Positions 52,769 through 64,000 of a DNA stretch of 64,000 bases are shown one piece after another. The notes beneath the pieces were generated by a model that did no database searches, was not told where the DNA came from, and was given only the letters and a program-made list of their open reading frames with translations. Source of the stretch: Rhynchopus sp. YZ270_cl-10 (lineage: Eukaryota; Euglenozoa; Diplonemea; Diplonemida; Diplonemidae); assembly GCA_964035575.1 (NCBI GenBank), contig OZ037845.1:682001-746000 (forward strand), in the 5' to 3' direction. Every line of letters starts with the position of its first letter. Position 1 is the stretch's first letter. The translations under genes and the position numbers were made by a program.

Positions 52769-55700
52769 TCATTTTATCATTGCAACAGCACCGCGGTTGA
52801 AGCTAAAGACGGTTTGATCGTCTGTTCTAAGGTCTGTTCTGGATGGGTCGTAAGAATGCTGGTGGCAGAAGCGTTGTGCGGCGTCTCCTGCGGAACGGTC
52901 GCCCCAGTGGAGGACGTCGACGTGCTTGCCGAGCCATCTGTAGCGGAGGTTGAGGAACTCCTGGTCCCACTCTGGCACTCCGTACTGGATGCTTTCTTCG
53001 ATGAGCAGGTCGTGGTGTTCGTCCCTCTTTCCGTCGTGGCGTCTCTCCGAGCCCAGCTTCTTCATGCGCTTCCAACACTCCACACCCGTACCTTGGCTTG
53101 CGTACTGTGATACAAATATGTCGACCGTAATTTCACAGCTAATTTCGCTTTCTTGCTTGAGAAGGTGGAGAAGCGCTTCGATGAAACGGCGGTGGCCTTC
53201 CAAGGCTTTGACGACTGCGATGATGTGGATTTCGAGTTTGGCGTTTTCGCGTCCTGCGAAGGATTCGACGTAGCGGTGGAGCTTGGAGACGTTGCGACGG
53301 ACGGCGTCGTCGGGGCGGGTCAGAGAGAGGTTGAGGTCGTTCATGACTGCGGTGACGTTGTGCACCCCTTCGTACTCTCCGATGAGGAGGATACGCCCTG
53401 CACCGCCTTCGTCTAGAGGGACAATAGCCTCGGAGGCCTTCAAGCCGTATGGCCCTTTGACGCAGATCTTCTTGATGGACTCAGAGCTCATGAGAACCAT
53501 CTCGTCGGCGTTCTTCGTCCATTCGTTGCCAACCTTGCTGCAAGTGACCTGAATTCTGACTGTCTCGTCTTCAATTTCGGGTGCCGTCAATACTGCTCCA
53601 GGTTGCCAAGTGCCGTCAATAGAAGGCACCTTGACTTCAACATATTGTCCCGCCTGCTGACGCGCCATCTTCCCGCCTTCAGGTCTGCGTACCCGGAATT
53701 CCACTCCGCATGCATTTCCTCGGTGGGATTTGACAGTGTGGACCTCATCTGCGATGAATGTGGTGCTTGCCTTATAGCGTAGCGCGAACTCAGCAAACAC
53801 AACCAAGATAAACGGCGCGAGAAACACAATCGTCAGATATTCCCACTCAAACCAACCCTCCAATCCGTGGACCATGAACAGAGCGAGCAGAGGCACGTAC
53901 ATGAAGTGGCCCACCTTGAAGAGCAGGGAGTGCTGTGTGAGCAGGGTTGTGAACATGATGACCAGGAGCAGGAAGAACATGATACACCCGGTGATCACCG
54001 GGTATGTCTTGAGGATCTCTGTCTTCGAGATCTTCTCTTCGCCTGCTGTACCGAGCGACGTTCCAAGCACTGCATTGATCTCAGCGGCTGACCGGTCTGT
54101 CATAGTCTTCAACACATCTGCAGACGCAACAATATGCGCAATAGTCGTCAACAGCACCAAAACACCTAACGCAAGATGCCAATAAGACCTGCTGGTCTGC
54201 CCCCCATAAGTCTCCTGCAGCCTGAACGGGATGCGCGACAGCACGTTGTGGCACCCCGCCACCATCGCCAGCCCGAAAAACCAATTAATGTACATCCCGC
54301 TTGTGATGCAAACCCCAAGAGACCCACCAAAGGTGTTGCGTATAGCAGTACGCTCGATGAAGCGGAGGAAGAAGACCAAACCACCAAGCAGGATCACGGA
54401 CATAATAAAGAGAAGCACAACAAAGTAGCGTTTTGCCCAGCCGAGGAGCTGTTTTTTTGGGGGATGTTTTTGTGTGTTCTGCCAAAAAGAAAAAGACAAC
54501 AAAGGACATACCAACCGGATCCCAAACTCAGGCACCTCCGCAGGGTCGGTCTCGATCTTGGGGCGGATGTTCAGACACAGGTTGGCGTACATGCCCCATG
54601 CTTCTTCGGAGACATCGCCCTCTTGCTCCACGCCCTGTGGGTGGTTGGGGGGTGATGGGTGTAGGTGATGGGGAAGGGAGGATGCCAAGTGGTGTCTGTG
54701 TGCAGAAAGACATACCGGTGCAGTACGCAGTGACGTCCGCTTGAGATGCTTCTCCCCCAAGGGCTCCGGGAAGCGCACGATCATGTACCCTCTGTGCGGT
54801 GTGGGGTGTGTGTTGTGATGTTTGATTGCTTGACCTAAACGTAGAACATAAGACGATACTAACACATTGTTTAATGAAATGGATGACAATACAGGTTACA
54901 AAACATACCGTTGCCTAGGGTCTCTTTTCACTACAACACCCTTTTGGTCTCGGATTTCTTTGTTTTTGACGTCCTGGCAGATGACTTCGTGGCCGGGCTT
55001 GAAGTGGACACGGCCACCACGCTCTGTGGAGAGAAGCACTTGCGTCAGGACAAAACGGTGCAGGCCTTGACGCTTCATCTCTGCGAGGAGCACCTCGTCT
55101 GGGTGGTCTTCTGCTTCGGGCGACCACGTGTCCTCACGGAGGGCACGCTTGTAGTCACGCAGGAGACGCTGGTACATGACGTCCACCGTGTCCTGGTTGG
55201 CATACGCACTGTAGTCTGCCTCCTTCCGCAGCCACCCAAGCATGCGGTGTGTGTCGTCCATGCTCACATACTCAGCGTCTTTATCCCCAGAGCTGAACAT
55301 ATCAATCAACAAATCCACCTTGTCATCCGCGCAGGTCACTGGAGAAAAGATCAACAGATGCTCCAACAGCATTTCAAAGGTGACGACGGGTTTGTTGCAG
55401 CTCCCTGTCATCATCGCATCGATCTGTTCTGTGCCGACACGCACCGCATTCCCCATGACGCGTGCACCATCTGATGCGCGGGTGGTGAGAAGCAGTTCGG
55501 ATGTTTCCCCCTTCAAACCAAGAAGCTGCGAGGTGGTGGTCACCGCCTCGGAGAAGCAGTCGCCTTTGTGCTCGTCGTCTCCGTCGGCTATTGCGGATTC
55601 GATTGAATCCATCATTTTGTTGAGACCTTTGAGCACTGCGGGGGGGTATCCGAGACGGAGAAGGGCACGCACACGCGCTTCCGTACGTTCACTGTATGCA

Positions 55701-56347
55701 GTACGCGAAACTGCTGCCCAACGGCGGAATTTTTCAACATCCAGGTCGCCCCCTAATGTGTCCCGAATACACTGATCACGCGCCGCCTGCATCATACTCC
55801 TGATCTTCATGTTCTTCCATGCAGGCAAGGCCTCCAACACCTTCTCATGCGGCTTGAACATATCCCCAGCACCTCTGTCGAAGTACGGTGCCTCCTCCAT
55901 GCCCCCATCCCCTAACCCACCGTACTGGAAGCGCGACACACCACTCATGCTGGTCTTCGCTCCGACGGTCGGGCTGTACTGTGGGTTGTACAGTGGTCCA
56001 TCAAGGTCGGGGGCCTGCGGGGGGAGTCCTATACCGGGTGGACCTCCGTCGACAGTACGTTTGTTGGAAGAGCCTCCGAGGTTGAGGCCAAGGGGAGGGG
56101 GTTTATTGCTGAGGGGTGGTGTGGTGGGTTCCATAGCGCCAGGCCCGCTTTCGTGTCTATCTAAGTCGTCTCCGGATTTGATTGAGGTCGCCTTCGTCCA
56201 CGGTACACCAGGGGACGGCTGTTCCGCTGGTATGTCCATCGTGAATGCATCCATCTGCTCGGCCTCAAGTTCCATGTCAGCAGTCGCCCCTTCCTTCCCG
56301 ACACGCATATAGCCACTGCTCGAGTGGCGGCTGAGGTTGAAACTCAT
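52769..56347 (-). CDS. NADPH-oxidase (NOX)-family protein with divergent dehydrogenase
   Basis: Four exons: 54909-56347, 54716-54791, 54512-54634 and 52769-54448, introns 117, 81 and 63 nt, all GTATGT...CAG, giving 1105 codons. NOX proteins move electrons from NADPH via FAD and two hemes across a membrane to oxygen. Residues 1-160 are disordered. About 165-440 are helical with a degenerate EF-hand-like loop (DMFSSGDKDAEYVSMDD). The membrane part (about 550-830) has both heme pairs with exact NOX spacing: H-x13-H in YWHLALGVLVLLTTIAHIV and H-x12-H in VGHFMYVPLLALFMVHG. GQYVEVKVPSIDG and VKGPYGL mark the FAD domain, but the HPFT motif reads WQPGAVLTAP and the NADPH glycine motif reads GEYEGVHNV. 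Nucleotide binding is therefore uncertain. Confidence 0.85.
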
Positions 56348-58049
56348 AGTGTTAGTAGAGGGCTTTGTTTAAAAAAAAAGCTCGAAAGCCCCCTGGAGAA
56401 AAGGTTGAAGAGGAGAGGAGGGGAGGAGGGAGAGGGGGAGGGTTTATTAGATGATGGAGAGCAGTAATCAGTGTGTTATGAAGTGAAGTGGTTGTGTTCA
56501 AAAGAGGAGAGCAGCAACAATCAGACCTGTTGAGTTTGACATAATTTTTCAAGCCCCACCGAGGGTGCCGTGACTTTGTTGGCCACCTCTGGCCGAATGG
56601 TTGTGTTTTGTGCATCATGTTGTTGTGTGGAGACGGAAGTGTGCTCAGCAAGATATGTTAAGGTAGAAAGGTTTTGGTTTCAACAGCCGAGGCTTCAATC
56701 CAAATGCCAAGTTTATCATCATCGGGTGGAGAAAGGAGTGTGCTGTGCTGTGCTGTGCACAACAGCATGTGGTGGAGAGAGGAGCATCTGCGCCCACCTA
56801 GACTAGGGATAGAGCGCACATTACAGCACCTTCCCTGTGCGGGCGGCGGTTCAACTTCGCAAGAGACAGCAAGCAGAACGAACACACTAGGGAGTTCAAG
56901 AAAAAGAAGGGAAATCAAATAGCCACCAACTGATCTCTTTTATAAGACAAATGTGTGCATTATTTTTTCGTGGAACGCAACATTGCATGTAAAGGGGGGA
57001 ATGGGGAAAAGGGGGAGATGAGACGATGCAGGTTCTTCGTGGCGTTGGTAAAAGAGAGCATTTTCATCATATGCAATCAATAAATTGATAGTATATGAGG
57101 AGGGATCAACAAAAATGTTCCCAAGAGAGGAGGGTGTTTTATTGTCGAGTTTAGTGTGGAAAAAAAGGTTGAAATACAAAGCCTCTTGTGGCTGTGTATG
57201 GAAGAAAAAGAAAACTCGGAAAAAATACACCCAACGTCATAATATGCAAGAGAAGGCAGGAAATGGATCCTTGAGAACACATATTTAACGAAGAAAAAAA
57301 AGTTGGCTTGGAATAAGCCCTCTCGTGACAGTGTACCCAAAAAAAAGTGAAGTTGGTGCAATACAAACGCCTCTGAGGCTAGCAGGCACCGACACTCTGT
57401 GGGTTAAAAAAGGGGGTGATAAAGTAAGCAATAACATGCTTTGGTCACCTAGAGAAAAATCAGGCCACGTCAGAAAACGAAGAAAACTTGAAAAGGATGG
57501 ATGTTACTTGCAGCGCACACGCATCTTTAAACAATACTATTTTTTATACAAAGATTCAAGGTGTATGTGCGAATATAATTGTGGGGAAACGTGAAAGACG
57601 CAAACTTCTCGCAGTTTTGGGTAGAATTGAAAACCGGGGAAGGCACTTCATTGGTATTCGTAAAGAATGAAAAAGACAACATCTGCACGTCAAGTGCACG
57701 AGAAAGAACGGAAAATTAGATTCATATACTTTCAGTTCACAGAATTGAGTAATATGAATCTGGGGGAAAGTTGAAAAAGACGGGCCTGCGGGGGCGCACC
57801 CTCGCTATGTGGAGAAACTAAAGAATGCCCCCTTTTTTGGCAAATCTGGGGTGGCTGGCAGTCCTTTCAAAAAAAAAATAGTCACAAACGTATAACCACA
57901 CAAACCTCCACCTCCAACCCTCGAACTCGGCACTCGTTGTTCGCGGTTTGTTCAGATCCTCTAAGGGAAATCAAAATTTCTGTTTTTCATTTCATTTTTT
58001 TCGCATTTTTTTTGAAATTATTTGGGGGTAATAAACGCCGTTTGACCTA
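56348..58049. other. gene-less spacer
   Basis: Copies of GAAATACAAAGCC repeats at 57168-57200 and 57303-57340, a GTGCAAACGC-type repeat at 57350-57410 and a TGTGC-type hairpin at about 57488-57530. Pyrimidine-rich leader upstream of the oxidase gene on the minus strand. Nothing else supported. Confidence 0.6.
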
Positions 58050-61000
58050 TCATGACCTAGAGGCAATCCACCACAACATATTCGTAACTGTATTCCCATC
58101 AGCAACACCATCAATTTGCAGTGCCAACTCAAAGCACGTCTTCACATAGTCACCCCCTAATGCTGCTAGGGACTGCAGTGCGTACGCCATCCAACCTTGC
58201 GCACAGCGTTTTCCAAGATTTTGTGTAGTTCCATTACAACGTGTATACGACGAAGGGAGATCCGTCCAAATGAGCGCTGGATCATAACCATGTGACACCG
58301 ACCCATTGCGTGCAGTATAATTCAATCTCTCTGTGAACATAGCCTGTTCCAGCCAAGGGTTTTCCACAAGCCCTTCTGTGATAGGTGAATACGGAAGCAT
58401 CTGGATCTGCATAATAAAAACCCGGTTAAACCAATGAATCTGTTCTAATGTCAAATCCTTTGGACAGTCCGCACCACTTCCTTTCTCCCATTGGCATATC
58501 CCATACGCAAAGAAGACTTGGTAATTCAATGCAGCGGTCCAAAGATTCCCGATCACACCCAACGTTGCAAAGCTCTCAGGTACCACATCAAGGCGGGTTG
58601 CAGGAAACCCTTTCTCCTCTGGCCCTACCATATGCCAGTAGTACTTAATGGAAACTGATTCGGAGAGGAGAGTCACCGCGCCTGCAGTTTGCAGGGATTT
58701 TGCTTCGTATGATAGGTCCGTTAGGCCTGCCTTCTGCATGGCATACCCCAAGAGGAAGAGACTGTAGTAGGCTTGCATGGCTTCAGAGGAGCTTTCTATA
58801 TTGGATGAAGTTAGCCCCGATGGAAACAAACCACGTGCCCAGGAATGCCCTGCGTACCAGTCAGAGTGATAGCGGAATTGTGTGAAATGGGGGTCATTGT
58901 TTTCATCAGGGTTTGCAATGTCACGTCCCCAGGCGAGGACGCGTTTGCTGACTAGGGTGAACCAATCTGAATCGGAGGAGTTCATTCCGCGGCAGGTGTC
59001 GTCGTCAAACCACATCCCTGCTTGCCCTGGTTTGGGTCCACTCTCTACCGCACCCCTCAACACGACGCTCACAGAGTAGAGGTAGTAACCATAGTGGAAA
59101 AGGTGGTCGTTATATCCACCAGAGCCGAAGTCAGGTTGGGTGCCGTTTCCTACCCAGGCTGGGCCAGGGTTGTGCAGGCCGTTGGTGGTGGGGAGGCCGC
59201 CCCAGGTTGTGTCGTAGGTTTGGATGCCGTTTCGGAGAGCCGAAGGGATGGGGAAGGTTTTGCCAACATAGGGGAAGTAGGGTGAAGTGGAGTGGCGTGG
59301 GTCCAGCCATTGGTTCAGCCTGCAGCGAACAAAATCGCGTCCAACCCGAGCAGTGTCCTCCTCTCCCAGCTCGTCTGCAATGAGAATGAGGCGTGCCACG
59401 ACAGCAACAAACTTCCCAAACGCATAGCAATCTGCGTTCAAATAAAGGAACGCGGGGGACCGCATGACCTCAGCGTTGTGCACCCCTGTCCAGTACGCCA
59501 TATCCGCCTTCAAGGAGGCGCGCACCACCTCAGAGTACTCTTCCTTCATAGGGTTGTCTGCGAAGAACGGATCGCTTTGTGCATCTCCCAAGGATGGGTT
59601 GAAGAATTCCTGTAGGGTGTGGGATTCATAGCGTTGAACATAGAAAGGTTGGTGAGACGAAGGTGGGGTGGGGTGAGGAGAAAGGGGAGAAGAGAAAGAA
59701 ACATACCCCCAAAGCACGTCCCATAACAGGGGATACACTGGCAAATGTGTAGAAGAGCTCCCAGATGTTGCCGAGGGCTCCGACTGCGACCCCGTTGGTG
59801 ACAGCGTATTTGATGGTCGGTAGGAGAGTCTGTGGGTGGTGGTTTTTGTTTTGACCAAAAAAAAACTTTCACTGTGTTTATTTTTCTGGGGGACTTTCCT
59901 CGCTTCTCAGTGCTCTGGTAGCTCCATGAGGAAAGCCAGATATACCGTGATATCGGTAGTGAACAAAAACAAAATGACATACGACATTCGTAAAGAGCTC
60001 CTGGTGGTGTGGCAAGGCAAGCATGAGAAGCGCCTCTCCAGAACAGCCTGGCACCATGCAGGCAGTGCCCCATTCGAAACGCATCGTCACCCCGGTCGCT
60101 GCTTTGAAGTACCTGTTTCGTAGGGTGGGATGTGAGGTTCGCTGGCTTACCAGAGAAGGCAGCTTTCTTTTTCGTTTTCTTTACAACATTTGAAAGACAT
60201 ACCTGACAGAGGACCCAGAAACGGTTGGATACACATTCGCAGCGTTGTCCAACCCTGTGGTGCTGACAATGGTTTTGCCTTCAGGCGGGATGGAGGTCCA
60301 GCGCTTTGAGAACTCACTAACGCCTTTGATGATGGGGAAACGCAGCACCTCGCTGACTGCCACCCGCAACACACACTCCGTACCACATGCAGAGGCAGCA
60401 GCCTCAGCAACCCAAGTCCCATTGTTATTTTCCACCGAAAACTCCATTTCCTTGCTCGCATACACGAGATACGTATACCACACCTCCTCGCCATTCGCAA
60501 TCGCAAAGACATATTTAAACACCCCGCTTGCCAGCTTCACACCTAATACCTTGGTACATTGTGTCGGGTTTGCTGTGCAATCCTTTCCGTTGACTTCTTT
60601 GATGGACGTTGTCGCAAAGACAAGCGAAGGTACTACCTCCCCCGCTGACCCATTCTGTGCAAACAACGCTGTCACGTAAGGCGATCCACGGGAAAGAATG
60701 AAGTCAACCCCACCACCCCCAGCCAGGGTGTATTGCAGCTGGACGGCAAAGCTGTTTTTGTCATAGTTCACAATCCGTTTTTGAGGAGGCGCAAAATGAG
60801 GTGACCCCTTCGTCGTCACAACACAGATCCGCTCTGTCGCTGCAGCAATGAGTTGCGGTGCGATCGAATCCGCTGTTTCCGACGGAATGTCACCTGCAAT
60901 ACCAGGATTTCCTCCATTAGCCGCTGTCAGATAAAGGGGTAGGGTCACTGATAGACCGTCATTTGCGGCAAAAATTGCGTACGGCGAAGTGTATACTGGC

Positions 61001-61398
61001 CAGGAAAAGACTATGGGGTTGATTGTGATTGGTGGGTTTGAAAATATATCTGTAAACCAGGAATTCGTTGGCAGGCTTTTCTGCCCTTCGTACGCTCCCC
61101 ACCACTCCGATTTGCTTTGAACGGAATATTCAAAACAAGGATTTGGGTATTGCGTTTGGTTGCATTCAGTTCCGTTCTTCAAGGGCCACCCATCCACCAT
61201 AGCATGTGGCCAGAGGCCTACTCCATCAGGGGTCGATCGGTTAATCAACGAAGCAGACCCATCGAAGTTCATGAAGGATTCGTTTCCGGAGTACATTTCC
61301 GTTGGCGCAAGACATGGATTGCACAGAGGTGTCAACACAAACTCATCTGATGCGGCAACTCCTGCAATGAGTGGGGCAACTGCGATCCAGACCAACAT
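58050..61398 (-). CDS. GH81 endo-1,3-beta-glucanase, secreted
   Basis: Four exons: 60203-61398, 59983-60112, 59707-59829 and 58050-59609; introns 90, 153 and 97 nt, all GTATGT...CAG, giving 1002 codons. It cleaves internal beta-1,3-glucan bonds, as in callose, laminarin or fungal walls. The N-terminus MLVWIAVAPLIAGVAAS is a signal peptide. The GH81 landmarks are SLPTNSWFTDIF, ALLMLALPHHQE (exon 2), NGVAVGALGNIWELFY (exon 3), DFGSGGYNDHLFHYGY with the catalytic Asp near residue 651, and the pair of glutamates in ESSSEAMQ (about 755-759) after HSWARGLFPS. Many N-glycosylation sequons. Length is normal for the family with no truncation. A feeding or wall-remodelling role is likely but not decided by the sequence. 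Confidence 0.96.
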
Positions 61399-61972
61399 TG
61401 TGTTGAGGAGATAGGGGAAGGGGGGTTTGGGGGGGTTGCAGGTTGTTCGATTATAGCATAATCGTGTGTAGGTTTTGTGTCTGTTAGGGGGTTTGATGCA
61501 GTGTAAAGATGTGAATGAATCTCGTCTTCAGACAAATATATCGTACGTTAGCAAAACAGTACATATAAATTGTCAGGATAAATTGGGTGTAAAAAAATGT
61601 ACCGAATGAAAAAAAAGTTGGTTTGAAATAAGCCCGTGATAGTGTACCTTGGTGCATCGACTGTAACGGGGGGTGGACACCCAACCATGTAATCCTACAT
61701 CCATTTCGTGATTTACAAAGAAAAATGTCCCTTTATTTTTTTGAATAATTTGAAGGCCGGTTCATTGCTTTGTGGCTTTTTATTAACGCTTGTTTTGAAG
61801 AGAAAAAATAAAATGTAGAACAGTAGTGCAAAACACCATATTCCAATCCCACCTTGAAAAAGCTAGATTTTTTTTTGTGGGAGAACTTTCTTCTTTTCTT
61901 CTTCTGATGGTACGGCCCTAATTTTCGCCAAAATTTTATCATGCAGCCTCTTCGTTTGTTCCTTCATTTTTT
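61399..61972. other. gene-less spacer
   Basis: A complete GAAATA-AGCC type repeat with tail at about 61616-61718 (TGTACCTTGGT, GGGTGGACACCC, ending TTTACA). No gene. Confidence 0.6.
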
Positions 61973-63250
61973 TTAACTAAACTCATCATCATCTGCGTCT
62001 AGTGTTATCTTTGTATCGGATACGTTGTCCGGGAAGTTTGCTTGCAAGACGTCGTCATCTGTTAGAAGAAATTCTTCGACTTTTGCTTTAACTCCATTCG
62101 TCTTGTCTTCTTCTCCTGTTTCACCGTTTATGGGATTCTCCTGGGTGGCGCGCTGTGCAGCTTCTTCGATGACTCCGTGATCAATCTCGTCTTCGTCGTC
62201 AAAATCCATTCCTAGGTGCTGCATTGGAGATGAGTCAGCTTTTAGACAATCCAGATCGTCTTCGTTTGCGGGTTCTAATGGGACGTTCTTCCCTTTGGCA
62301 AAGCTCTTTGGTGCTACATGATACACCACATCCCCCTTCTTCAACAAATCATGCACAAACGACGGCTTATTCTCATTCATCTCCACGATATCCTCCTCCA
62401 GAAGCACCTCCTTGAAGCCTTCCACCACCTCTGCGGGGCCTTCTGTGTTTGCTTTGAAAAATTCATCGACCTGTTCGTTGTATTCAGGCGATCCTGTACC
62501 GAGGTATGGTTTGAGAAGGGGCAACACCCTTTCCATCGCCATTTGCCCCATATGCTGGCTTCGGAGACCTAAAACATTGATTTTTCCATTAACAAAAATG
62601 TGAACTCCGCATTTGGGATTGAGCATGCGAAGTCTCAACGCAGGGAACGTTTCTGGTTCATACGTACACCACTCTGGATGCGCCTTATGAAACTCATCCA
62701 ACCGTACAGGCAACGACAGATCCGTAATACCAAGCATATTGGTCACCCGAAAGTTCAACACCCTCGCATTCCTTTCCCCCACCTTTCGAAACAATTTGCA
62801 AATCTTCTTTGCAATATAGATTGCAGAATCCACAGTTTTCAACCCCGTCACCGAAACGTGCCCTTTCGCTGTAAGCCTAGCCCTTGCCTTGAGAGGAGGG
62901 GAATGCTGTGGACAGTTAAGGAAGAGTGTTGCTGATCCGAATCGGGATGGGGTAAATTCGAGGACACGAATACGGGGTACAAGATCTTCGAAGATGAGGG
63001 TCGTACCTAGCTCGAAGCTGACGCAGACTGATTGGATGATAGGGGTGAGGCGGTCGTCTTTGAGGCGGACACAGTATTTTGCGTAGTTTGTGGTTTTCGA
63101 CTCAGCGGTAGGGTTGATGGCGGAGTCGCCGTACTGCATGTCTAGAAGCATTTGGTTGTGAACATCCACAGCAGAACCAACGAAGCCAGTGTCCTCCCCT
63201 TCATGGTGCATATCCTCAAGCATGTCATCCCCATCCCATTCATCCCCCAT
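61973..63250 (-). CDS. TATA-binding-protein family factor with acidic extensions
   Basis: A single frame; start taken at MGDEWDGDDM (425 codons), although an ATG 15 codons further up is in frame. TBP places RNA polymerases at promoters. The two-repeat saddle is visible: the first repeat at about 60-140 (RIRVLEFTPSRFGSATLFLN ... GHVSVTGLKTVDSAIYIAKK), the second at about 145-260 (FRVTNMLGITDLSLPVRLDE ... YEPETFPALRLRMLNPKCGV HIFVNGKINVLGLRS). YEPE.FP.L is the family signature. Several DNA-intercalating aromatics of canonical TBP are replaced, so it is a divergent TBP or a TBP-related factor. A tail of about 170 residues rich in D and E (MDFDDEDEIDHG, LDADDDEF) is unusual; TBP is normally about 180 residues plus a variable N-terminus. 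Confidence 0.85.
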   Translation of the reverse strand: MGDEWDGDDMLEDMHHEGEDTGFVGSAVDVHNQMLLDMQYGDSAINPTAESKTTNYAKYCVRLKDDRLTPIIQSVCVSFELGTTLIFEDLVPRIRVLEFTPSRFGSATLFLNCPQHSPPLKARARLTAKGHVSVTGLKTVDSAIYIAKKICKLFRKVGERNARVLNFRVTNMLGITDLSLPVRLDEFHKAHPEWCTYEPETFPALRLRMLNPKCGVHIFVNGKINVLGLRSQHMGQMAMERVLPLLKPYLGTGSPEYNEQVDEFFKANTEGPAEVVEGFKEVLLEEDIVEMNENKPSFVHDLLKKGDVVYHVAPKSFAKGKNVPLEPANEDDLDCLKADSSPMQHLGMDFDDEDEIDHGVIEEAAQRATQENPINGETGEEDKTNGVKAKVEEFLLTDDDVLQANFPDNVSDTKITLDADDDEFS

Positions 63251-64000
63251 TGTGAATATGAGGACTTCTGTGAAGCATTTAACTGAATGTAGCATGAGGG
63301 TGTGGGGGTAAGGTAGTGAGAAAGATGGGAGGAGGGGGGGTGATACTTTGGTTTTACTTTGTTTTCTTCTGCTGAGGATGTGGTCCTGATCAAAAACCTA
63401 TGGGTTTTATGTTATTTTCAGGCCCGCCTTTCCCTCTTTTTGCAAAGTGCAAACAAGGGAAAAGGAGAGAGTACACACAAAAAAAAGAACCCCTCAAGAC
63501 AGAGAGAAGGTCGTGCAGAACATCACACACACACAGAGCAACGGCAAACTTGGTGCGCATCGTCGGTGCGTGTGTGTTTGCACGTGGGGGCGGGGGAGGA
63601 AAGGGAAAAGGAAAATGAAAAGCAATAAACACGATTGTTTATAGAGCGGAGAGAAAAAGTAAACAAAAAAAAAATTGAAATTGAAATTGAAAAAAAAAAC
63701 AGCAGTGTGACACTGCGCCCAAAACACACATTCCGCACCGTACAGGCACAGCTTCCCCTCTCTGTCTCTGTCCCCCGCACGATCAAGTCAACGTTCCAGT
63801 CCACACCTTGCAGGTGTGGTAGTGAAGTTGCGCACAGGGGATGATAGTTTTAAGGATGGAAGCACCGCAGACGAGGTGGTGTCTGCAGGGAAAGGGTCCT
63901 GGAAAAACATGACAAAAGAAGGACACAAAAAGGGGACACAACAATGCGAACATGGAAAATAGAAAAAGTGACATAACCGAAAAATGTGCGTTTCAAAACA
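63251..64000. other. right edge, mostly gene-less
   Basis: Pyrimidine-rich leader of the TBP-like gene on the minus strand, then A-rich and GT-rich sequence. A short candidate exon is listed separately. Confidence 0.5.
63783..63898 (-). CDS. possible last exon of a gene beyond the window
   Basis: On the minus strand a good acceptor (TGTCATGTTTTTCCAG) precedes an open stretch GPFPCRHHLVCG...CAQLHYHTCKVWTGTLT and a TGA. The Cys/His spacing hints at a zinc-binding end but does not fit a standard RING motif. The rest of the gene would lie beyond position 64000. This may be chance. Confidence 0.2.

Overview
This is nuclear DNA from a unicellular eukaryote (a protist) whose lineage I cannot fix from sequence alone. 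Evidence for a eukaryote: a cytosolic 40S ribosomal protein (S9/uS4), a TBP-type transcription factor, a type II phosphatidylinositol 4-kinase, a calpain-like protein, an NADPH-oxidase-type membrane protein, a GH81 beta-1,3-glucanase, and about a dozen GT-AG introns whose phases all close the reading frames. Intergenic DNA is packed with A/T homopolymers while exons are GC-richer. Every recognisable gene but one is on the minus strand, and many start codons follow long pyrimidine tracts. A one-way gene array of this kind would fit a lineage with polycistronic transcription and trans-splicing, but this is inference.

Layout. 1-18 kb is gene-dense (all minus): Leu/Phe-tRNA-protein transferase-like protein, coiled-coil protein, small basic protein, RPS9, LRR protein, PH-like/coiled-coil protein, glycine-rich hydrophobic protein, EF-hand-like protein. 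18-34 kb is a gene desert full of short structured repeats, DNA transposons and satellites. 34-41 kb holds an unknown protein and a long calpain-like/coiled-coil gene with an unrelated plus-strand gene inside one intron. 41-47 kb is repeat-rich. 47-63 kb carries PI4K type II, an NADPH-oxidase-like gene, GH81 glucanase and a TBP-like gene.

Introns: 12 in the minus-strand genes, donors nearly always GTATG(T/A/C), acceptors nearly always CAG (one TCAG), four of them exactly 47 nt long.

Two repeat systems stand out. (1) A transposon group with termini TGGTG...CACCA and 5-bp target duplications, from 78 bp to 3 kb. The larger members carry an extra direct repeat just inside each end and arrays of CAGTAC-derived satellites. 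One copy sits inside a 102-bp TA-flanked MITE. (2) At least six families of 30-115 bp structured sequences, dozens of copies in all. Three of them share a CTCTCGTG core set in different stems. Every copy I recognised lies in the same orientation, opposite to the genes.
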